Position numbers and translations under genes: made by a program
Origin: Oscheius tipulae
Taxonomy: Eukaryota; Nematoda; Chromadorea; Rhabditida; Rhabditidae
Length of the DNA stretch: 64,000 bases
Assembly (NCBI GenBank): GCA_037178975.1
Contig: JASJZH010000004.1
Span: 1,488,001-1,552,000 of the forward strand
Direction of reading: 5' to 3'
Part shown: positions 46,331-58,640 of the stretch, in pieces
Position numbering within the stretch: position 1 is the stretch's first letter
Layout: every line of letters starts with the position of its first letter
The notes under the pieces: generated by a model
What the model saw: the letters and a program-made list of their open reading frames with translations, nothing else
Databases searched by the model: none
What the model was told of the DNA's origin: nothing

Positions 46331-49300
46331 CCCATAACTGGATTGTCCATTTAACCCCTCGACCGATACAGAACATGTCCGGAGTTTGTGTCCGTTTTTT
46401 TTGTGAAAAATGGACAGTTTCTGCTTCAGAGATAAGCTGAATGCCAGAGGACTAGTTTGAATTACTCACTCGAGACTACGATTGCAGATGAAAAAAAAAA
46501 GCTTTTGTGACCTTTATTGGACTACGTATAGGGTTTTGTTTAACTACGCAAGTCTATGCATAGTTCTTGTTACAAAAAGAACGTAAATATCTGGAAGAAG
46601 CTTTGAATCACTATTGTATATATGTTCAAAATCCTTTGTGCTTCTTAAAGCTACGTAAAGTCTCAAAAAGTGTGTATGAACATCTTTTTTCTTTAGTTGA
46701 AAACTTTTTAAAGCCCGGTAATGGTGGCATAGTGGGTGATAAGAGCTTATCACTTACCGTAAGACTCGTGGCTCCCTACCAGTAGGACATCTTCTTGAGA
46801 GCTTGTGGTTTTTTGTCTAGTTTTAAGGAATGGTTCACGGACAGGCCTCTCTCATTTCCTCATACCAACCCTCTGCCAGACCACCAAACCAGTAAAAGAG
46901 TCACTGCTCAAATATTATGACTCTTTCTATTTTCCCTTTTCTTCCACCGGACACAGGAACCATACAACAGAGAGAGAAACAGTCATACTCATGTTATTTG
47001 CCGGTCACAATCTTTTTTGACACCCCTTGGTATTTTTCTCTTGAGAATTTCGACGGCGCTTAGATGAAAGAATGAGATAATTCGGGGGTAGAGGGGAAGA
47101 GTAACTGTCCCGCTGTCTCTCTGTAACCTTCGGTTTTTTCAAAAGACCAGACTAATATGAACAAAAGACGAAATCCAATCTAATAAAATCGTGGGACAGT
47201 GGGAAAGAATTGAGACGTGGTCTTGTCTGTCTCCAGCCCGATGGGCTATTTTTTCTAGGTCGAATACCTCACATTGTGCAATTTTAACTCAAAGCCTAAA
47301 ATTTAAACGGACTCTCAACTCGCGAGAGCTATTATTTTGGGACTTGGATGAAAACCATGAACCGAAAATTTGCTGGGCCGTTTTAAACTAGTACAGACCC
47401 TGAAACACGAAAGAGTACGCTTCAGAAAGAAGACCAGTAAATAAACTGTATTGTTCTCTGATAATCCTAAAACTTCAAACCGCTCCAAAGTCAAGGTCGC
47501 AGCGCTCGTATAGGAAGAGAGACAAATGGCTTGTATAACAGGTTTTTCCCCATGGGACAGAGGTGCCCATGACAGCAGGAAGGGGTCATTTTCTGGTCTC
47601 CAAGTACTAAATTTTTTTTTTCGCGGTCTCATGTTATACTGTCTTTTTTGGAAAATTTTTCGTTGAAACACATGTACTCTTTTCGGGGCATGCAGGGCTC
47701 ATAGCATTTCAAAACTATGTTATGTTAAACGTGAAACCTACAAAATCAACTTTTGCCCGAACAATTTTTTGGCAAGATTTCTTGTTTCAATGTAGTACTT
47801 TGACCAGCTGCCGACGACAGCTTTACAGCCCGTTTAGTCTTGGCTTAGAATTGATAACAGGCGGCTTCGCCGCTTCCCTAGTAACAAAAGTTGCCCTCAC
47901 TGTTGACTCTTGATCTTGTCGCTTGACATGAAACTTCTTGTCAGAGATTAGTGTTGACATGCAATTGTGCGGACACCATGACAGACGGACGAACGGACAC
48001 CACTTCGCTTTAGTGAAGAAAGATTCTCATTCATTTTCGAACCCTGAATGGCATCAAAAAGCTTCTCAAGTTTTTGTCTAGGCGATGACATAAAAAAGCT
48101 GCAATGAACTGTCCCTTCGGTTATCTGTGAAACACGACTACTTTTCATTGCGGTGAAACAGGTGAAGTTTGGGGGAACATTTGTGTAGAAGAACACGTTT
48201 TTTTGAGCAGCTAGCATTCCTCAAGCCTTTAGTATATCTGTCATTCAATCGGATGTAATTTTCAGTCCAGGACTATTTTCGAATGTCTTTTGAGCCTATA
48301 CATGCATTCCATGAAACCATAACATCTCGTATGAGTTTTCCCACTAAAGAAAAATGAAAAATGCTTGATTTAGGCTGCTATTTTCGACAAACGCTTTCGA
48401 AACGATTTTTGATTCTTACCCAGTATCTAAAAAATGTTTAGAAAACAGTGGTCGAGCTTGAGTTAGAAAATGGGATTTGTTGTAGGAAATTTTGTTTATA
48501 AGTTTCTGTTGCTAAGGTACTTGGGTTACTTTCCTGGACTAAAAGATATGACGAACAAGCTTTTACATACCCTTGGGCTCTTTTGCTGCTTTTCTACCCG
48601 GATCATTTTTTGTTTCACTGCCGGTATATATTATTCTGAAGACGTTGCTGCGCGTTGTGGCTTTTAGTTTTGAAATTTCATATTCTTGACCATAATTACT
48701 GTCCTTTCCGCCCTGATTTCGAACCCTCATTGCTTTCTCCGAGTAATTTGTATGACTTTGAGTCCAGCGACAAACAATACCAAATCTATAAAAGTTCCCA
48801 AAGTGCAAACAGATGGTACATAGTCTGTACAATGTTTCACCCTCGGTACTTATTCCATCTCACTTCCAGAAAACATTTCTGTTCTTAGGTTCAGCTGGAC
48901 GCCACACAGAATTTTCTATGTTTCAGTCTCTATAATTACTCCAGCTCACTTCCTTAGACTAATCGTCTGCTGAGAATTACAAAAATTCTTCTTCCTGCTA
49001 TCTAACCTCTTCCTCACTGATTTTTCACACCAGAATTCGGAAACTTTTTTCTCATACTACATATGTTTCCCTGCTAGTATATAATCTTGTTCATTCTGAA
49101 GGCACTTGTCGGATTTTCACATTACTAAATTCTTGATCACCACTATGACTAATCCGCCCTGTTTTCGGACTTTCACTGATCTCTCCCCCATTGTTTGCCT
49201 TGGGGCGCAGGTCTGACCCTGGTCGTCTCTTTGCCATGATGTTACCAGTTTGTCATAGGTCTGTATTGGCCTTCCTATTTGTAGACGCGGAGAAAGAAAG

Positions 49301-49827
49301 ACCAACCAGTGATTCCTGGTTTCGGCGCTGTTTCTAACGCGGGGGACCCCTCTCAGAAAAGCATACCAATGAGTTTTTGGGTCATTTAATCTTTCTCTTT
49401 GTGTTGTTTTCTTGCGTGACTGCATTGTTCTCTACCTCTCGTTGCATTATTTTCATGAAACTTCTAAGCTGTTTTGGAGGTTTTTAGGTCGGGGCACAAA
49501 CAGTTACAGAGACAGAGACAGAGAGATGGAGAGAGAGAAACATGGAAACAGAAAAACAGACAGAGAAAATGCCAGTTTTCTCTCTTGTCGATAATCCCCA
49601 TTCCCTCACTGGTAATCGGTTTATTTCCGACCCGTGATTGCGCTACTCTTCTGTCTCATCGATACATTGACTAGTCAAACATTGCCTGAACATTTCCTCT
49701 TCTTCCCATGATCCTTGAAATCACACTACAGATTCAAAAGATTTTTGAAATACTTCAACCCCACTATATAACTGAAACTTTGTCTCTTATTCGATTCTTT
49801 CTGCTTCATGATCTCAAAACCCAATAC

Positions 49828-49834
49828 GTTTCAG
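49828..49834 (+). promoter_or_regulatory. Splice acceptor just upstream of the V-ATPase start (possible trans-splice site)
   Basis: GTTTCAG is followed by five bases and then ATG. No upstream coding exon was found to pair with it, so it may be a trans-splice or 5'-UTR acceptor. Confidence 0.5.
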
Positions 49835-49839
49835 CAAGA

Positions 49840-52800
49840 ATGGGATCGCTGACGCGATCGGAGCCGATGAGCTTCTGTCAGCTCATCGTCGAGAAGGAGG
49901 CAGCCTTTACCTGCGTGGCAGAGCTCGGCAAGCAGCCCTACGTCCAGTTCAAAGACCTCAATCCGGACGTCAATGCCTTCCAGAGGATGTTCGTGAGGGA
50001 CATTCGTCGTCATGACGAGATGGAACGCAAGCTCCGTTTCCTCGAGAGCCAGATCGTGAAGGATGAGATCGAAATTGGCGGCAAAGTCGATGATGGGGAC
50101 TACACGATCATGCCCCAGGCTGAGCTGAACCAGCTCGAAAGCACCCTGACTGATCTGGAAAGGGATGTGAAGAACATGAACGACAGTGACAGTCAGCTAA
50201 AGAAGAATCTGATGGATTTGAAGGAATGGGATGCTGTGCTGGACAAGACGGACGAGTTCTTCCAGGGAGGCATTGATGATCAGGCTCAAGAGGAGCTGGA
50301 GCTGCAAGAGGAAGAGGGGTTCGGGAGGCATGAAAAGGCTCCTGTCACGTGAGTTCTGGATGATTTCGAGACACAGAGACAGATTTTGTGACCTCGTTAG
50401 CCAAGATTATAGCATTTTTCAATGTTTCGCCTTGAGCATATAGTCACAAGACTAGAGCCAATGCCGCTGATTCACTCTCACACACATTGTTATTTTGCTG
50501 ATCCTTAAAATTCTGAAGAGAACGAAAAGGTTTCATGAGTCTGTGGGAAAAGGACTGAAATATTGCAGAGAACAAATTTTGTGCTGACGCTTGTAAAAAC
50601 GAATTAATTTGTTTTTCTGAAGTACTCTTACGCAGACTGTGAAACACAAGTAGCTCTTACCTAAATTTTCGAATTCTTTTGTTTGTTACCAAAGACGAGT
50701 GGGATGCGGAACTTTGTTTAGGCTCCTATTTTCGAAACAGTTTTGTTTCAGCAGCTACTGAAAACGAAGTTTGCCACATTGTGTAGATGCTTGTGGAGAG
50801 CTAGAAGTCCCTTTAAAATAATGTACAAAAGACAAAAATGCAAAAGTGCTTCGAAACTATGATATTTTTTTCAGTTACGTCGTCGGCGTGATCCGTCGAG
50901 ACCGTCTGACACCCTTTGAGCGTATCCTCTGGCGGGCCTCGCATCACACTGCCTACCTCAGGGCAGCCGACGTTGCCGAGCCTTTCGAGGCGGAAAATGT
51001 ACTAGTTTTTCAACTTTCCCAACGGGGCCTGATTTAGGGCGAGCTGATCAACAAGAGCGTCTTCATCGTCTTTTACAAGGGAGACCGTTTGCGTTCGATT
51101 GTCGAGAAAGTTTGCGATGGATTCAAGGCCAAGCTGCTCAAGAACTGTCCCCAGACGTTCAAGGAACGTCAGTCGGCCAGAGTTGATGTTCGAGCCAGGC
51201 TCCAGGACCTTCAGACAGTCATTGGACAGACGAAGGAGCATAGGATGAGGGTTCTTCAGGCTGCCGCTAACAATCACAATCAGTGGCTGAAACAAGTCAG
51301 TCTCTGTCTCTGTCAAATCAATCCAATTTCAGGTTCGAATGCAAAAGGCCGTCTACGCCCATCTGAACCTGTTCACCTTTGACGGAATCGGTCGTTTCTT
51401 CGTCGGAGAAGCCTGGGTACCTGACCGTCATCTGGACGAAGTCAGAGAAGCACTGGAGCGCGGAGCTGAGAGTTCCGGCTCCTCTGTTCGTCCCGTCCTG
51501 AACATTCTGGAGACGAACAAGACGCCACCAACTTACAACATGACCAATAAGTTCACAGCTGTCTTCCAGGTATCCACTAACAGATAACTAAAGAAGGACA
51601 CCAAAAAATTCCAGGGCATCGTCGACTCTTACGGGATCGCCAGCTACCGTGAACTGAACCCGGCTCCCTATACCATCATCTCATTCCCCTTCCTCTTCTC
51701 CATCATGTTTGGTGACCTCGGCCACGGCATTCTGATGTCTCTGTGTGGACTGTGGCTCGTCCTCCGGGAGAAGAACCTGATCGCCAGGAACATCAAGGAC
51801 GAAATCTTCGGAATGTTCTTCGGTGGACGGTACATCATTCTCTTGATGGGCTTATTCTCTCTGCATGCCGGAGTCGTCTACAATGACATGTTCGCCAAAT
51901 CGTTCAATATTTTCGGCAGCACGTGGAGGAATCCCTATGAGTGAGTTCGACTTTTTTATGAAAGCAAAAAGCCTCTTGTCTTTGTTCTGTTTCGTCAACT
52001 GTAAGTATTCTCGGAAATATCGTCAGTGATTAATCTATGGACTGTCAGGAAGAAATGAAAGCGATTTGAATTTGAGCTCTTTCTAGTCCCCGCGACATCA
52101 ACAAGTGGATCGACGAGGGAATCGAGGCCAAGAAGGAGCTGATGTTCGAGTTTGATCCTCGCGATGCTTATCTCCATGAGGGTGGTCCTTATCCGTTCGG
52201 CGTCGATCCCATCTGGAATTTGGCCGAAAACAAGCTCAACTACCTGAACTCGATGAAGATGAAGCTCTCCGTCATCCTCGGAATCGGACAGATGACCTTC
52301 GGAGTCATTCTCTCGGTCTTTAATCACAGGTATGCCCCACTACTTTTCGTGTTTTAGACGCCAAGAAGTGATTTTTCAATTTCGCGATGTTCTATAAAGT
52401 TGTAGACCATGTCAAAGACTACAATTTTGTAGAACATGTCAAAGCTAAAATATGCGTAAAAAATCCGGGACCCGAAAAATGCGCAGGAAGATTCAATCTG
52501 ACGGGAATGTTCCAGATTCTTCCACTCCAAGATCGACATATTCACAGTCTTCATCCCCCAAATGCTCTTCATGTCCTGCATCTTCATATACTTGTGCATT
52601 CAGGTAGGAGAAAGTTGTAGAATCTAGTGAACGTCTCTCTTACTCTCTTATAGAACACATTCCTGACCGACTGATAAGAAAAGTTGTGTCTTCCGAACTG
52701 ACCTACAGCTTCGCTGGTTACCTAGATTCTTGATTCTATTTCCAAAAGTGACTGTGAACTGGCGGTATTAGGGGGCAAATCAGGGAAACTGAACAGTTGA

Positions 52801-55164
52801 AAAGCATGTTTCACTGACTCGTTATATTCCAGCTGTTCACACATAGTTGTTAGCTTCTTGGAATAGTAGGTGCCTTCACAAATCTGTGGCAAAGTCTCAT
52901 GTTTCACCAACGTTTAGAAAGCCTAAAGTTCATGTCTTCCGACAGATCAACACATATCAAACCCAACTTCTTCGCGAACCATTAAAAGGGCGAGAAATGC
53001 ATCAATCGATTTTCCATTAGTCAAAACACAAGGTTTTTGGGAGCCGTATGTGCATTTTTGAACCTAACATTGTTCTGCAAAGTGGTAGCTTTTAATTGGA
53101 CCTACAACTTTGTAGGACTTGACAAAACTGAAAAATTTTGATGTGACACCAAAACGTGACAAGCCTTTGCTCCAACTAATATTGCTAAAAACATACAACT
53201 TTTCCAGATAATCATTAAATGGCTGTTCTTCTGGGTAGAGGAGAAGTACATCTTTGGCCAGTTTTACCCGGGACCCCATTGTGCTCCCTCCCTCCTGATC
53301 GGTCTCATCAACATGTTCATGTTCAAGTCCAGAGAGGCCGGCTTCGTCAACATGACCATGGCTACGAATGGCACAAACGGACAGCCAAGCTACAAGGAGC
53401 TGGATGCCTGTTTCCTCAGTCAATGGTACCCCGGACAGTCCTTGATCGAGGCCATTCTGGTCCTAATTGCCGTCGCATGCATTCCTGTCATGCTCTTGGG
53501 CAAGCCGCTGTTCCATATGATGGAGGAGAAGAAAAAGAAGAAGGCTATGGGAAGCAATATGGTGGGTTTGCAACGATTCCAATCAAAAAATGTAACAGGG
53601 AGAAGCACAGGTATAAGTACAGTTTCTGAAACATGGATGATTCGAAATCATTAAATTGAGGAAAGAGCTGGGTTACAGTCTCTGAATCACAAAACATTGA
53701 AAGGGCTCTTTAAACTTTAGTGTTTCAACAGCTCACCCGCACAAATCGTAGTATTTTGGTTGAATTCGACAGGATATCTCGATCAATTCCTGCAGTGGAA
53801 TGAGTTTGATAACATTTTGGAAAGGGTATAAGGACTGGTTTCGAATTATTGAAGTGCGCCAAAAGCTATTGGACCGGTAGTCAAGAGCTCGTCCGGTCCG
53901 AAAAAATTATTGATCAGATCTGGGCCTGGTCCTAAAAATAAATCGGCCTTATCAGGTCCCGATTAAAAGCTGTAGTTTGAGACCGAAATCGGACCGACCA
54001 CAATAAACTGCTGGAAGAACAGAGACATACATGTGAGCCGGACAAGGCCGGACCGAAATTTGCGCAGTCGGTCCGAAACACAATGTGGAAGGAACTGACA
54101 GAAACATATGTACATGTTACAACATGAAAATTCAATGAACTTTTTTGTCTAGTCTACTTCCGCGAGGCAAGCAGAAGAAACACTTAGAGGTCGAAAAAAA
54201 TTACTTATCTGAAATCTTAGATCGTTTGTTAGATTCAAGACTATTGAAAATTCGAAATGTTGTGCTTCAAGCACAAAAACTGAGATGTTTCACTGTCACC
54301 TTATAGTTCAAAGTTGTTTAGTACGCTGTTCTTTCTCGGATATGCAGTTTGTTGAAAAATACCTATCAATGGCAAAAAAAATCTAAACAACTGGGTTATT
54401 GAAAAAAGTACAATTTCAGTCGGTCCACGCCAAGATGCACGAGGATGACGCGGAGATTATCGTCAATGGAGGCGCCAAGCAGGCCCACGATCACGATGAT
54501 GACCACGAGGAACATGTGAGTTTTCCCCCCAAAGGAAAATCGACGATTATGTTGTGGCTCACCGTTTGCCTAATAATAAACGGGTGAAACAAGAAACTTT
54601 TCGTACTTGCAATTTGAAAAGCAAACGAATGCTGGGCTCAGTATTTGTAAAAAAAAATCGAACTCTTTGTGTAGAACTCTTTCAAAACAAGTTTCAGTCC
54701 CTGGCCGACGTCTTCGTCCATCAGTCCATCCACACGATTGAATACGTCCTTGGATGCGTCTCTCATACTGCATCGTATCTTCGTCTCTGGGCTCTGTCCC
54801 TGGCTCATGCTCGTGAGTTTTTCAGAAAGAGACAGAAAGATAGAGGGTCAGAGAGATAGAGAGAAAGAGAGACAGAAAGACAGAGAGCTTAAGAACGTTT
54901 TCAGAACTGTCTGAAGTCCTCTGGCACATGGTCCTGGCCACCTCGTTCCAACTGGACGGTATCGCCGGCTACATTGCTATCTACTTCATTTTCTTCTTCT
55001 TCGCCGTGCTGACCTTCTCCATCCTGGTCCTGATGGAAGGCCTCTCGGCCTTCCTTCACACTCTCCGTCTCCACTGGGTCGAATTCCAGTCCAAGTTCTA
55101 TCTCGGCCTTGGCTACGCCTTCGTCCCCTACAGCTTCAAGAGCGCCCTACAGTCTCTTGACTAG
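49840..55164 (+). CDS. ATP6V0A: V-type proton ATPase subunit a (116 kDa, Vo sector)
   Basis: Subunit a anchors the V-ATPase stator and provides the two proton half-channels in organelle or plasma membranes. Eleven exons join in phase: 49840-50348, 50875-50998, 51038-51295, 51333-51569, 51615-51940, 52087-52329, 52516-52603, 53208-53561, 54420-54515, 54698-54812, 54905-55164 (869 residues, normal for the family). The cytosolic N-terminal half begins [20 protein letters not shown] and contains [20 protein letters not shown]. The membrane half starts near [34 protein letters not shown]. The essential arginine helix reads [20 protein letters not shown], and the C terminus reads [20 protein letters not shown]. 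The loop before that helix is His/Asp-rich. All hallmark motifs are present and no break is seen. Several isoforms exist in nematodes; which one this is cannot be told. Confidence 0.98.
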
Positions 55165-55416
55165 TCCCCTAACATGTCTTATCTCCCCAAAAACGAAACT
55201 TCCGCCTACCGTAACCCGTCATTATGCATAATCTAGCCAGTATGAAGACATTCCAGTGTTATTGAAAAAGTCCCGAGAGAGATAGCATAATCCGGTGGCA
55301 TTCTATAAGTTCACATAGTATTATATAGTTTGTAGACTCTTTTCTCAGTAATGAAAATTATTTGTTATGTCCTAATAAGGTGCTTTTCAGTAGCAACGAA
55401 AAGACAGACAATTCTG

Positions 55417-55422
55417 AATAAA
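55417..55422 (+). terminator. Candidate polyadenylation signal of V-ATPase subunit a
   Basis: AATAAA lies 253 bp after the stop. No closer canonical hexamer was noticed. Confidence 0.45.
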
Positions 55423-55544
55423 AGGTGAAGCTGCAACAATATAGTCTTTCAGTCGAGCAACCATATCGACAGCTTTTGTCTTAGAGATGCTTTGGTTTCA
55501 CGGGGTGAATCAAGTGATATGACAAGCATACTTGGGCAACTCGG

Positions 55545-55625
55545 CTCGGCTCGAGCCGGCTCGACTTAGCTCGCTCGACCCGGAAGAAAACCCGGCTCGA
55601 AACGGCTCGAGCCGAAATTTTTGGC
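55545..55625. repeat. GGCTCGAGCC-rich internally repetitive patch
   Basis: The motif GGCTCG, often as the palindrome GGCTCGAGCC, occurs about eight times in 80 bp (for example CTCGGCTCGGCTCGAGCCGG and GAAACGGCTCGAGCCGAAAT). The patch is flanked by near-inverted ACTTGGGC...GCCCAAGT ends, suggesting a small mobile insert. Confidence 0.7.
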
Positions 55626-56053
55626 TCAACGCCCAAGTATAATGACAAGTGATGTTTCTGTTTGTCTACGTGAACACAGGTTGAAAATTTTTGTGGATTA
55701 AATAGGTTTGTTGAAACATGAAAAAGTGAAAGTGACAGTGTCAGTTCTGTCGAAACAGAGATAGAGAGACATAGAGACAGATTCTAGTTCAATTTTCCCC
55801 ACTAGTTTCAATTGTCGTCGTCCCCGTATGATCTAATAATTATAAACTGATATCCAGGGTCTTGTGTTCATTTCATTTTTAATCAGCCTCTCGTCGAGAA
55901 GGAAAATTGTCCGCGCGAGCTCATTTGGCTCCTACTTTTCCAGTTCTGCATCAAAAAAATACTCACAATTAGACTGAAAATCAGCATCTACGCCCCCTCG
56001 CGGACTATAAAAGCTTGCAATTTTTCTGCTGTACTCGAACTTTTTGCTGAAAA

Positions 56054-57929
56054 ATGTTCATTGCCGGTCAACAACCTTCCAATGCTACTGCTGGCAGTCA
56101 TCGAGGTGTGTTTAGATGTTTCTGGAAAGACTGCATGTTTTAGGCGAAAAGTCCATGGGGCTATGGATGTCGATCATTATTCCAAACTGCTTCTTTTTGG
56201 TGGCCATGCTGATGAATTCGATCTGCTTCGTGATCATGGTCATCAAGAGTCGGTGCACTTTCACTGTGAGTTTATTTGGGCTTTTTTTGCTGAAGGAGAT
56301 ATCTGGATAGTGCTCCCTATCTCTTCGTCATCCTGCCACCTTGTCTCTCTGTCCCTCTATCTCTCTGTCACCCTGTCTCTCTGCCTCTCTGTCTCTATAT
56401 CTCTCTGTATCTCTCTATTTCTCTGTCCTTCTGTCTCTCCATCTCTTCCTCCAAAAGCAGATTAACTCTATTCATGTTTCACTGTCTACATAAAAGTTCG
56501 AGATGCGTGTGGAAGTGCTCGCTAGACATTAATTCTTTCTACTCGATCATACAAACTTTGTACTTTCTAGAGCTCCCTGAACCTCCTCATGATGGCCTTC
56601 CTCTTGACCATGGTCTACTACTCCCTGAACAATATGGTTTGCTCCATTACTGGCGAAGTTCTGGACATGAGCGCCGAGACACTACTTCTCCAAATCAACC
56701 AGGTATGTTTGTGAAACAGGGGTACCGGATGATCTTCGACTTTAGTCATTGAAAGTCCCTGGTTACCGCCCGCTGCCTAGACAAATGACACAATTATGAG
56801 GAAATTGATTGAATAGTGAGCAGAGGCGATTGAATAGGCGACTAAGTGGCCTTTCGAGGTGGACTCGGTGGTCTGGAGAACAATTGAAACTAACTTTGTG
56901 GTCCAACAGTTACGTTCGCGAATTGTAATCGTTCTTTGTAGAGGAGTTAAGAAAAAAAAGGAAATTCCATCGCAAATAACACTATTTATGTAACAGATGA
57001 AACTGAACCACCCACAAGAAGTTATGCTCCTTCAAAACGGACAATTAGACAATCCTTTTCAGACCGGAGATCTTTTCTCCTCCTACTTCTCCATCCTTTT
57101 GCTCTTTCTCATCGGATTGAACCGGGTCGGTGTCTATACGTCTCCCTGGTTGATGAAGAACTTCTTTCCACGACGTCGACTCATGCCAGTGCTTGTCATC
57201 CTAGCCATACTGACTCTCGCCTTCTCAATTTTCATGTTTCTACAGACGGGAATGGAAAGAGTCATGCAGACTGACGGAGTCTATCAGGACTACGTTGAGG
57301 ACATGACTTTGATGAATGTGAGTGGAGTTACTGTCTCGCTGTCACTGTCACTCTATACAATCAATCTTGTTCCAGATCAGCAACTACCTCTCTTACGGAA
57401 TCGCTCTGAGCTCATGTGTCTTCTATGTTCGTGTCTACCTCCACCTGAAGAGACAGAGAGACGGCGTTGTTCACGACAAGACAAAGGAGCTACTGAACAA
57501 GGCTGAGGTCATCAATTGCTACCAAGGAGGCTTCATTCTAGTCATCTATTCGGTAAGACGGAGAAACGGGGAGACGGGGAGACAGAGAGATAGAGTGATA
57601 GAGAGATAGAGAAACAGAGAGACAAAAGACTTAGAACAAAGAGACAGAGATACACTACCTTCCAGCTCTCTCTGATTCTTTTCGTCGTCGCCTCCAACAT
57701 CGACCCTGATGCCAATTTTGCCATGTATGTCCACGCGGTCCAGGAAGTCGTTCAGTCACTCCCCTCTCTGGCTATCCCATTGGCCCTGCTCTGTTTCTGT
57801 GCCGAGATGCAACATGTCCTGAAGGTCATACTCACAGGAGGGCGGAAGAGCAAGCATTGTCGAATGTCAGCTGACAGCATGAAGAGACGGACGACGATCA
57901 CGGCCATGTCCAATGTTACCAGTTTTTGA
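56054..57929 (+). CDS. Seven-transmembrane receptor 1, nematode chemoreceptor-like
   Basis: A putative G-protein-coupled receptor. Exons in phase: 56054-56105, 56144-56265, 56571-56702, 57063-57317, 57376-57552, 57666-57929 (333 residues). A short N terminus carries an N-glycosylation sequon (SNAT). Hydrophobic helices follow: SIIIPNCFFLVAMLMNSICF (TM1), LNLLMMAFLLTMVYYSL (TM2), SSYFSILLLFLIGLNRVGVY (TM3, with NR where many GPCRs have DRY), MPVLVILAILTLAFSIFMFL (TM4), SYGIALSSCVFYVRVYLHL (TM5), GGFILVIYSLSLILFVVAS (TM6), and QSLPSLAIPLALLCFCAEM (TM7). The intracellular loop DKTKELLNKAE and a basic Ser-containing tail complete it. Helix pattern and the NR motif resemble nematode serpentine chemoreceptors, but I cannot name the class. 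The introns hold dense CT-rich tracts. The neighbour downstream is a clear paralogue. Confidence 0.75.
56330..56452. repeat. Degenerate TCTCTGTC tract in receptor 1 intron 2
   Basis: About 120 bp of nearly pure pyrimidine with repeated TCTCTCTGTC/TCTCTAT units. This is one of the cleanest examples of the low-complexity family in the window. Confidence 0.8.
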
Positions 57930-58640
57930 GACGACACATTTTGAATGAACTTTTTGTAACCAATAATTCATGCTTCACTCGTTTTAGTAGCAGTACTAAT
58001 AGTTTGAGGCTAGGCAAAAACTGAGCTCGTTCTACGACGATCATAGTCGAGGAAACACTTTTAGGGTGCGAGATGATACGGCTGCGACCCATGGGTCTCA
58101 CAGTTGACGCCGAGATAATACAGGTGCGACAAGAAATCCGAAACAGGTCCAGGGAAGAACTTTCAGGCAAAATGATGTGTTGCAAAGTTGTAGATTTTGA
58201 TACGGGCTACAACTTTGCAGACCATCAAAATGCTAAAAAGTTAAGTTTTAGATCTATCGCAAAGCTGGTCAGCCAGGCCAGGTTTCTGACCAGTGCCGCC
58301 CAGTGCGTGCAAACTCGTCCTAACCTGGCCGACGCAAACATTTGGGTCAGGTTTGTGATGCTTGCCCAAAAAGTGACCGTAAAGTATCAATGGGTATAGG
58401 AGGTAGTCAGCCTAAAACATGAAAAAACTTTTTCCAAGGTTCATACCTTGAAATGAACAGATCGAACCTTCTTCCTCTTGCATCATCTTCCCCAATCTTC
58501 CTCTTGCAATTATGAGCTACTTGTCCTTCTTCATCCTCCCCACGATGAAAAAGGCTGTAACTTTACAAGGAGGCAGACACCTGACTGGCCACAATTATAC
58601 CCGTTTGTCGAGCTCATAAGTTGCCTCTTTGCACTCGTCC
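57930..58640. other. Intergenic region between the two receptors
   Basis: It carries a repeat copy near 58324-58365 matching 35400-35465, and a CAAAGTTGTAGATTTTGATA-type segment at 58180-58225 related to pieces at 52395-52445 and 53080-53125. No gene is supported. Confidence 0.5.
58180..58370. repeat. Composite of dispersed repeats
   Basis: The first part has GCAAAGTTGTAGATTTTGAT then GCTACAACTTTGCAGACCAT, an inverted pair also found in V-ATPase introns. The second part has GACCTGGCC-like pieces matching the copy at 35400-35465. Confidence 0.65.

Larger units (their letters stand above)
45454..49839. other. Gene-free stretch between the nucleolin-like gene and V-ATPase subunit a
   Basis: No exon chain is visible on either strand over 4.4 kb. 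It holds a fold-back element at about 45940-46330, a related GATAAGAGCTTATCAC piece at 46738-46790, AT-rich single-copy sequence, and a GA-rich tract at 49500-49570. The end carries a GTTTCAG acceptor at 49828-49834, five bases before the V-ATPase start. Confidence 0.5.
55165..56053. other. Intergenic region between V-ATPase subunit a and receptor 1
   Basis: It holds the V-ATPase 3' UTR (AATAAA at 55417-55422), a GGCTCGAGCC-rich patch at 55545-55625 and a CT/GA-rich tract near 55760. No gene is supported. Confidence 0.5.

Noticed and set aside
47945-48220. 89-codon minus-strand frame between nucleolin and V-ATPase
   Set aside because: No splice partners, no domain, and AT-rich codon use unlike neighbouring exons.
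55545-55625. CRISPR array
   Set aside because: The repeated words are 6-10 bp with no regular spacers, and the DNA is eukaryotic nuclear.
56330-56452. Telomeric repeat
   Set aside because: The unit (TCTCTGTC-like) is irregular and does not match the nematode TTAGGC or other telomere units.
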